From assembly GCA_040269895.1 (NCBI GenBank), contig CP158568.1, positions 4,789,501 through 4,853,500 on the forward strand: a DNA stretch of 64,000 bases, in the 5' to 3' direction. The stretch's first letter is position 1. Each line of letters begins with the position of its first letter. Positions 61,023 to 64,000 of this stretch are shown here, one piece after another. Both the position numbers and the translations under genes were made by a program. This stretch comes from Ancalomicrobiaceae bacterium S20 (GTDB lineage Bacteria; Pseudomonadota; Alphaproteobacteria; Rhizobiales; Ancalomicrobiaceae). Below the pieces are notes generated by a model. The model searched no databases. It had not been told where the DNA came from and saw only the letters and a list, made by a program, of their open reading frames with translations.

Positions 61023-62009
61023 TCACGCCACGCCGGCGCGCAGCAGGTCGTGCATGTGGATGATGCCGACCGGCTTTTCGTTCTCGACCACCATCAGCGC
61101 GGTGATCGCCGAGGCGTTCAGCGTCTCCAGCGCGCTGGCGAGCAGCATGTCGGGCCGGATGGTCTTCGGGCCCGGCGTCATGATGTCCTCGACGCGGTGG
61201 GCGAGCAGGTGGTCGCCGAGGTGGCGGCGCAAGTCGCCGTCGGTGACGATGCCGACCAGCCGGCCGGCCGGGTCGGTGACGCCGACGCAGCCGAAGCCCT
61301 GCCGGCTCATCTGCACGATCGCTTCCTTCATCGATGTGCCGAGCGGCGCGAGCGGCACCGAATCCCCGACATGCATGACGTCGCGGACCAGCTTCAGGCT
61401 GGCGCCGAGCTTGCCGCCCGGATGGAAGACGCGGAAATCCTGCGCGGTGAAGCCGCGGCTTTCGAGCAGCGCGATGGCGAGCGCATCGCCGAGCGCGAGC
61501 TGTACGACCGACGAGGTGGTCGGCGCCAGCCCGTGCGGACAGGCCTCGGGGACGTCGGGCATCTCGAGGATCAGGTCGGCCGAGCGGCCGAGCGTCGAAT
61601 CGGCCCGCGAGGTGAAGGCGACCAGCGGCACGCGGAAGCGGCGCGTGTAGGCGAGGATCGCCGCGAGCTCGTTCGACTCGCCCGACCACGACAGCGCGAT
61701 CACGACATCGTCCGGCGTGATCATGCCGAGGTCGCCGTGGCTCGCCTCGCTCGGATGGACGAAATAGGCCGGCGTGCCGGTCGAGGCCATGGTCGCGGCG
61801 ATCTTGCGGCAGACATGGCCGCTCTTGCCGATGCCCGTGATGATGACGCGGCCGCTCGCCTCGTGGATCAGCCGGACCGCCGAGGCGAGGGCTATGCCGA
61901 GAGGGCCGGCGAGCGCCGCGCTGAGCAGATCCAGGCCGTGGGCCTCCGCAGTGATGGTGCGAATGGCGGATGCGACCGATTCCTGGTCGAGCGGCGCTCT
62001 CAACGTCAT
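61023..62009 (-). CDS. kdsD: D-arabinose 5-phosphate isomerase (KdsD/KpsF family)
   Basis: The 328-residue protein has an SIS domain (VIITGIGKSGHVCRKIAATMASTGTPAYF, HPSEASHGDLGMI, ALSWSGESNEL) and two C-terminal CBS repeats (VRDVMHVGDSVPLAP..., VEDIMTPGPKTIRPDML...). It interconverts ribulose 5-phosphate and arabinose 5-phosphate, the first step toward Kdo of lipopolysaccharide. The lysine, histidines and glycine loop of the isomerase site are present. It diverges from an outer-membrane protein gene. Confidence 0.95.
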   Translation of the reverse strand: MTLRAPLDQESVASAIRTITAEAHGLDLLSAALAGPLGIALASAVRLIHEASGRVIITGIGKSGHVCRKIAATMASTGTPAYFVHPSEASHGDLGMITPDDVVIALSWSGESNELAAILAYTRRFRVPLVAFTSRADSTLGRSADLILEMPDVPEACPHGLAPTTSSVVQLALGDALAIALLESRGFTAQDFRVFHPGGKLGASLKLVRDVMHVGDSVPLAPLGTSMKEAIVQMSRQGFGCVGVTDPAGRLVGIVTDGDLRRHLGDHLLAHRVEDIMTPGPKTIRPDMLLASALETLNASAITALMVVENEKPVGIIHMHDLLRAGVA

Positions 62010-62378
62010 CTTGCGGTCTCTCGTTCACATCTTCGGGGCGCGGACGGCCCGCCGGAACGCGACGGGCGGCCTCGGGCCGGTCGCTGGTCCAACTCCGGGA
62101 GGCGGGGCCGGATCGGGGCCGCGGATGCGGAAATGCATCCGTCAGGCCGGGTCGCGATCCCCGGAAGGCCGTTACTAGCACGCGTGGCCGGGGTGGGCCA
62201 CCCCTTGCACGGCGACGGGCGGCGGCCCGGCGGGGCACACGGCAGGGGCGCACGCGTCCGGGCGCGTGGCGATCGCAAGCAATCGTTAACCATCCGCATT
62301 TACCTTTCGGCAAGAAACGAGGCGGGCGGCGTCGGTCGTGGGGACCTGCGCCGATCATCCCGCAGCCACAGAGGGACG
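62010..62378. other. Divergent intergenic region kdsD / outer-membrane protein
   Basis: No gene is supported in these 369 bp. A small hairpin (GTGGCC / GGCCAC, 62184-62201) and a TTAACC sequence near 62286, which is only half of a CtrA-type site, are the only visible signals. AGAGGGAC just before 62379 is the ribosome site of the barrel protein. Confidence 0.45.
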
Positions 62379-64000
62379 ATGCAGCGGCCGGATCGCGCTT
62401 CGACGGCGAAGGGACGAGACCGGGCGGGCCGAGGCGGCCGGCCGGGGGCTTCCTTGCGCCCCGACGCATGGTGGCGCGCCTCGTCGATCGCGATCGTGTC
62501 GATCGCCGTCGTGGTCGCCGGTGCCGCCCTGGCGGAGGCCCAGTCGACGGGTGACGGCTCCTCGCTCCTGCGCGGCTCGTCGACCGCGAAGGGCAGGACG
62601 AGCGCGCGTCCGGGAACGACCGCGGCGCCCGCCGCCGCTCCGGTCCCGGTCCAGTGGATCGGTCCCAATCCAGCCGCCTCGCTCGACTCCCCGAACGTGC
62701 TCGACGAGCCGGTGCCGCCGGCTCTCGGCGCCGATGCGCTCGGCGATCCGGTCGCCGGGCCGACGCCGTCCCGGCCGCCGGCCCGGACCAACGGTGCTCG
62801 TGGGAGCACGGCGGCGGGGGCGACGGGCGCCGCGGTTGGGAGCACAGGCACTGCCACGACCGGCACGACGCCGCTCGTGACCGGCAGCACCGGACCGGTC
62901 ACGCCGCGCACGCCGTTGCGGGCGACCCAGCCGGTGCCGCGCGATTCGCGCCTGGACCCTTACGCCGAGGACAGCGTCGACGAGGGCTACCAGCCGCTCG
63001 GGCTCCGGACCGGTGGCTTCACCTGGTATCCGGCGGTCGAAGCGTCGGCGGGCTACGCGAGCAACATCCCCGGCAGGGCCGGCGGCGAGGCCGGCGCGCT
63101 ACTCCGGGTGGCGCCGGAGATCACCGGCCAGTCGGACTGGTCGCGCCATGCGCTATCGTTCGACCTGCGCGGCAGTTACACGAACTATCCGCAGTACACG
63201 GTCTACGACCAGCCGAGCTTCCAGGGCACGGTGCGCGGCCGGGTCGATCTCTCGGACGAGATGCGGATGGACCTGCGCGGCGGCTATGCGCTCGGCCGGG
63301 AGCAGGCGTCGAGCGCCAACAACCCCGCCAATACGCTGGTGCCGGCGACGGTACAGACGCTGACCGGCTCGGTCGGGCTCACCCGCGACGTCGGCCTGTT
63401 CGCACTGACACTGCGCGGCGACGTCGCGCGCGGCACCTATTCGGGTGGTGAGCTGGTCGGCGGCGGCTCGCTCGGCGTGATCAACCGCGACAACACCCAG
63501 GTCATCGGCGCGCTGCGGGTCACCTACAACGCCTCGGAGGCGCTGAAGCCCTTCGTCGAGGGCCAGCTCACCAGCCGCACCTACGATCAGGCCGTGATCA
63601 ACGGCGACGATCGAAACTCGACCGGCTACATCCTGAAAGGCGGCGTCACGACCGATCTCGGTCCGCTGCTGCGCGGCGAGATCTCCGCCGGCTACGGCGT
63701 CGAGCGACCGCGCTCGGCGTCGCTGTCGGAGCTGCGCGGGCTGGTCGTCGACGGATCGCTGGTCTGGTCGCCGACCCGGCTGACCAAGGTGACGCTGACC
63801 GCCTCGACCGCCTTCGAGCCGTCGACGGTCTCCGGCGTCAGCGGCAGTGTCGCCGACACGGTCGGCGTGACGCTCGAGCAGTCGCTCCGGCGCGATCTGA
63901 CGGCTCAGATCGGCGGGCAGTTCCTGACCCGCACCTACACGGCCACCGCGATGCCCAACGAGTACGATCTCAAGGCGACGACCGGTTTGACCTACAAGTT
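62379..64000 (+). CDS. Outer-membrane beta-barrel protein, 3' end outside window
   Basis: The frame is open to the window edge (540 codons). A basic 30-residue start is followed by a hydrophobic export segment (about 34-50, SIAIVSIAVVVAGAALAEAQ). Next comes a long Ala/Thr/Gly/Pro-rich low-complexity region to about residue 185, then VDEGYQPLGLRTGGFTWYPAVEASAGYASNIPG in parts, the beginning of a barrel with alternating strands such as LSFDLRGSYTNYP and MRMDLRGGYALG. This resembles the 'outer membrane beta-barrel' (BBP2_2) group seen in exopolysaccharide loci of alphaproteobacteria. AGAGGGAC precedes the ATG closely. The function is unknown; the extended signal region is unusual. Confidence 0.82.
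   Translation, partial: MQRPDRASTAKGRDRAGRGGRPGASLRPDAWWRASSIAIVSIAVVVAGAALAEAQSTGDGSSLLRGSSTAKGRTSARPGTTAAPAAAPVPVQWIGPNPAASLDSPNVLDEPVPPALGADALGDPVAGPTPSRPPARTNGARGSTAAGATGAAVGSTGTATTGTTPLVTGSTGPVTPRTPLRATQPVPRDSRLDPYAEDSVDEGYQPLGLRTGGFTWYPAVEASAGYASNIPGRAGGEAGALLRVAPEITGQSDWSRHALSFDLRGSYTNYPQYTVYDQPSFQGTVRGRVDLSDEMRMDLRGGYALGREQASSANNPANTLVPATVQTLTGSVGLTRDVGLFALTLRGDVARGTYSGGELVGGGSLGVINRDNTQVIGALRVTYNASEALKPFVEGQLTSRTYDQAVINGDDRNSTGYILKGGVTTDLGPLLRGEISAGYGVERPRSASLSELRGLVVDGSLVWSPTRLTKVTLTASTAFEPSTVSGVSGSVADTVGVTLEQSLRRDLTAQIGGQFLTRTYTATAMPNEYDLKATTGLTYK

Noticed and set aside
1-64000. CRISPR arrays, insertion sequences, integrases, tRNA or rRNA genes
   Set aside because: No regularly spaced repeats, transposase or integrase motifs, cloverleaf-forming segments or rRNA-like sequence were seen by eye on either strand; a tRNAscan or repeat search would be needed to exclude short ones fully.

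Overview
The window is about 69% G+C, densely packed, and reads as the chromosome of an alphaproteobacterium of the order Hyphomicrobiales (Rhizobiales). The clues are a homospermidine synthase next to an alanine-racemase-fold ornithine decarboxylase with a long structured leader, a canonical CtrA box (TTAA-N7-TTAAC), a DUF1127 protein, an alphaproteobacterial-type Zur box, and many short-spaced or overlapping gene pairs. The genus cannot be fixed from the sequence alone. I saw no rRNA, tRNA, CRISPR array, insertion sequence, integrase or phage genes. Long open frames opposite real genes are G+C-driven shadows and were left out.

Layout. 1-4.2 kb: the end of a DUF993 protein, then a cytochrome b / ethylbenzene-dehydrogenase-like haem protein with a 2Fe-2S flavin reductase behind a CtrA box. 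4.2-8.3 kb: a GGDEF-EAL receptor translationally coupled to a PstS-like periplasmic protein. 8.6-14 kb: msrB, a MarC protein, pyrE, a 2-hydroxyacid dehydrogenase, an aminotransferase and eda. 14.2-20.6 kb: creatininase-like, 8-oxoguanine-deaminase-like, Uma2 and RidA genes, divergent from an NMT1/THI5-type ABC importer. 20.6-25.2 kb: a MarR regulator with an operator-like repeat, chrA, an EamA exporter and a LacI regulator. 25.2-34.7 kb: a Liv-type ABC importer with two adenylate-forming CoA ligases, behind an elaborate palindrome. 35-43.9 kb: two LysR genes, DUF1127, a Crp-family regulator, a TRAP permease pair without its binding protein, a glutamine-amidotransferase-like hydrolase, a NicO metal exporter with its DUF1007 partner, and DoxX.

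43.9-48.5 kb is a polyamine locus: a roughly 750-base leader that matches the speF leader in position, ornithine decarboxylase (ornithine to putrescine), a GNAT gene with an apparent one-base frameshift, and homospermidine synthase (putrescine to homospermidine), with two clear intrinsic terminators. 48.6-53 kb: a chemoreceptor, a DUF2937 protein, a WD40 protein and an inositol-phosphatase-family protein. 53-57.3 kb is a zinc island: Zur box, histidine-rich membrane protein, znuC, znuB, znuA and a COG0523 GTPase, with stem-loops dividing the transcript. 57.5-64 kb: hemH, a VapBC toxin-antitoxin pair, a stomatin/NfeD pair, kdsD, and the start of a large outer-membrane beta-barrel gene that runs off the window.

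The most promising material for something undescribed is the CtrA-linked haem b / 2Fe-2S redox pair, the PstS-like/GGDEF-EAL coupled sensor, the polyamine leader RNA, and the Zur-linked histidine-rich membrane protein.
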